Below, in pieces: positions 62,546-64,000 of a DNA stretch of 64,000 nt. How positions within the stretch are numbered: the first letter of the stretch is position 1; the number at the start of each line of letters is the position of its first letter. The position numbers were made by a program, and so were the translations under genes. Source of the stretch: a bacterium (GTDB lineage: Bacteria > UBP4 > UBA4092 > JAOAEQ01); contig JAOAEQ010000002.1 of assembly GCA_026416715.1 (NCBI GenBank), positions 34,255 to 98,254 on the forward strand, given 5' to 3'. The notes under the pieces were generated by a model. That model did no database searches. It was given only the letters and a program-made list of their open reading frames with translations, and was not told the origin of the DNA.

Positions 62546-64000
62546 ATGCTTTATCGGAAACTGCAAACCGTTCTCATTCTTTTTTCTTTCATAAGTTTCG
62601 CTTCAGCAAGTGAATTAATGTATGGGACTTATATCGGTGGAACGAATTATGATTATGCCTGGGCGATGACGGTTGACCCTGATGGGAATGTATATATTAC
62701 TGGAGATACTTATTCGAACGATTTTCCAACCACGAGCGGTGCGTATGACCAAACGTTTAATAGTCTCCCGGGAACGAGTGATGTTTTTGTAGTCAAACTC
62801 AATCCGAGCGGAACCGCATTACTTTACGCAACCTATCTCGGCGGAAGTCAGGATGATTATGGCTATGCGATTGCCATCGATACCGCTGGCAACGCATATA
62901 TTACCGGCGCAACATATTCTGTTAATTTTCCGACTATCGCTGGATCGTATGATATCTCAATAAATAATCCGCCGGGAAATGATGACGCGTTCGTAAGTAA
63001 GCTAAATCCGTCAGGTTCTGCATTAGTATATTCAACTTATCTTGGCGGAAATAATAGCGACCACAGTTGGGGTATCGCAGTAGATAATGCCGGAAATGCG
63101 TATGTAACTGGCGTAACGAAATCAACGAATTTCCCAACAACGGCTGGCGCCTATGACCAGACGCATAACGGGAATATGGATATTTTTGTTACCAAACTGA
63201 ATAATAGTGGGACTGCATTGAGTTATTCGACATTTATCGGCGGAACCGGTAATGAAGCTGGATACGCTATAACGCTTGATACCGTTGGAAACGCGTATAT
63301 TGCTGGCGCAACTAATTCTTCGAATTATCCGACTACCAGTGAAGCGATTGACCGGTCATATAACGGCGGTGGCGGCGATGGATGCTTGAGTATCCTGAAT
63401 CCGACTGGTTCTTCATTGCTTCGGTCAACCTATCTCGGCGGAACAGAGTATGATGCAGCGTTTAATGTTCGGGTAGCAAATAGCGGAAATATCTATCTCG
63501 TCGGAATGACACAATCCGTTGATTTCCCAACCAAGCAAGGGTCGTTTGATGTAACCTTCAATGGAGTTGCAGATATTTTTGTCACCAAATTAAATGCTTC
63601 GGTTTCAACTGTGTTTTATTCAACCTATCTCGGCGGAACGAATGATGAACAGGGTTGGGGTTTAGCGCTCGATAATCAAGAAAATGCTTATATCACCGGG
63701 TATACTGCTGGACTGAATTTTCCGACTACCGTTGATGCGTATGATAGAACTTATAACGGCGGCACTTCTGATATTATCCTTAGTAAACTCAATACCGATG
63801 GAACCGCATTAGTTTATTCAACATTCATTGGCGGAAGTGGTAATGAGGTAGAAATCGGACTTGGCATTGGACTTGATAAATACGGAAACGCATATATCGC
63901 TGGACCAACAAGTTCAACGGATTTTCCAACTACAAATGGTGCGTATGATACAACCTACACCGGACTTGGCGATGTATATGCTATTAAAGTAAGTGTGGTT
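62546..64000 (+). CDS. SBBP-repeat beta-propeller secreted protein, 3' end outside window
   Basis: The frame is open from ATG 62546 to the last base (485 codons), so the C-terminus is missing. It has a signal peptide of about 22 residues (MLYRKLQTVLILFSFISFAS). The rest is seven tandem units of about 60 residues, each like YSTYLGG-D--YGYAIAID--GNAYITG-T-S-NFPTT-GAYD, plus the start of an eighth; this is the SBBP pattern (PF06739) of beta-propellers. Such proteins often end in a cell-surface sorting domain. An AAAGGAG site lies 10 bases before the ATG. Role: probable surface binding or structure. Confidence 0.92.
   Translation, partial: MLYRKLQTVLILFSFISFASASELMYGTYIGGTNYDYAWAMTVDPDGNVYITGDTYSNDFPTTSGAYDQTFNSLPGTSDVFVVKLNPSGTALLYATYLGGSQDDYGYAIAIDTAGNAYITGATYSVNFPTIAGSYDISINNPPGNDDAFVSKLNPSGSALVYSTYLGGNNSDHSWGIAVDNAGNAYVTGVTKSTNFPTTAGAYDQTHNGNMDIFVTKLNNSGTALSYSTFIGGTGNEAGYAITLDTVGNAYIAGATNSSNYPTTSEAIDRSYNGGGGDGCLSILNPTGSSLLRSTYLGGTEYDAAFNVRVANSGNIYLVGMTQSVDFPTKQGSFDVTFNGVADIFVTKLNASVSTVFYSTYLGGTNDEQGWGLALDNQENAYITGYTAGLNFPTTVDAYDRTYNGGTSDIILSKLNTDGTALVYSTFIGGSGNEVEIGLGIGLDKYGNAYIAGPTSSTDFPTTNGAYDTTYTGLGDVYAIKVSVV

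Noticed and set aside
1..64000. CRISPR array, prophage or insertion sequence
   Set aside because: No regularly spaced direct repeats, no integrase or transposase gene and no terminal repeats flanking a gene were seen.

Overview
The window reads as a piece of chromosome from an uncultured, probably anaerobic bacterium with moderately AT-rich DNA. Intergenic gaps are short, many starts lack a strong Shine-Dalgarno site, and no phage, transposase or CRISPR array is visible. A hyp set for [NiFe]-hydrogenase maturation, radical-SAM enzymes, a multi-PAS sensor kinase, SBBP-repeat and beta-propeller-like secreted proteins, and a bacterial microcompartment (BMC) vertex protein would fit one of the candidate phyla near the FCB or PVC groups. 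I cannot assign a phylum from the sequence alone.

Layout. 0-5.4 kb, minus strand: a sugar-activation set (nucleotide-sugar dehydrogenase, sugar-1-phosphate nucleotidylyltransferase, GHMP sugar kinase). 5.6-9.6 kb: a secreted beta-rich protein and a GH42-like glycosidase. 9.9-26.7 kb: a region in which nearly all plus-strand genes concern nucleosides and pentose phosphates (RpiB-like isomerase, MTA phosphorylase, deoxyribose-phosphate aldolase, HPRT, BMC vertex protein, MtnA, purine nucleoside phosphorylase, phosphopentomutase), with pgk, a membrane glycosyltransferase, a metallopeptidase and a diguanylate cyclase on the minus strand. 26.7-31.8 kb: envelope polysaccharide genes (TagA/WecG fusion, GT2, GT4, B12-type radical SAM). 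31.9-33.2 kb: rplJ-rplL behind an L10 leader. 33-44 kb: LysO-type exporter, GH38 alpha-mannosidase, a NUMOD3-like miniprotein, nitroreductase, SpoIID, two proteins with Tat-type signals, a TIM-barrel epimerase and a sensor kinase. 44.4-49.3 kb: a two-component pair with a 1370-residue, seven-PAS kinase. 49.5-57.7 kb: tRNA-Ser, two amidohydrolases, hisS, two small proteins, ftsK and RNase J. 58-62.3 kb: hypA-hypF-hypC-hypD. 62.5 kb to the end: an SBBP-repeat secreted protein, cut by the window edge.

The most interesting theme is a probable nucleoside/deoxyribose-phosphate BMC system. The aldolase (12989-13882) carries a BMC-type amphipathic targeting helix and a four-cysteine motif ahead of a complete DERA core. 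The RpiB-like isomerase (11045-11512) has Asp where ribose-5-phosphate isomerase B has its catalytic Cys. A EutN/CcmL vertex protein lies at 22002-22304. PNP and phosphopentomutase could feed deoxyribose-5-phosphate to this aldolase, giving glyceraldehyde-3-phosphate and acetaldehyde, a volatile aldehyde of the kind BMCs confine. The hexameric shell genes and the aldehyde dehydrogenase are not in the window and should be sought elsewhere in the genome. The combination resembles the class that BMC surveys call sugar-phosphate-utilizing (SPU).

Other points worth a second look: a HypA-like protein whose zinc loop is missing while its C-terminal tail is kept, an amidohydrolase pair in which one member has lost its metal ligands, a radical-SAM enzyme with a Tat-like signal, a TagA-type glycosyltransferase fused to the membrane domain of a polyprenyl phosphotransferase, and several long perfect hairpins between genes.
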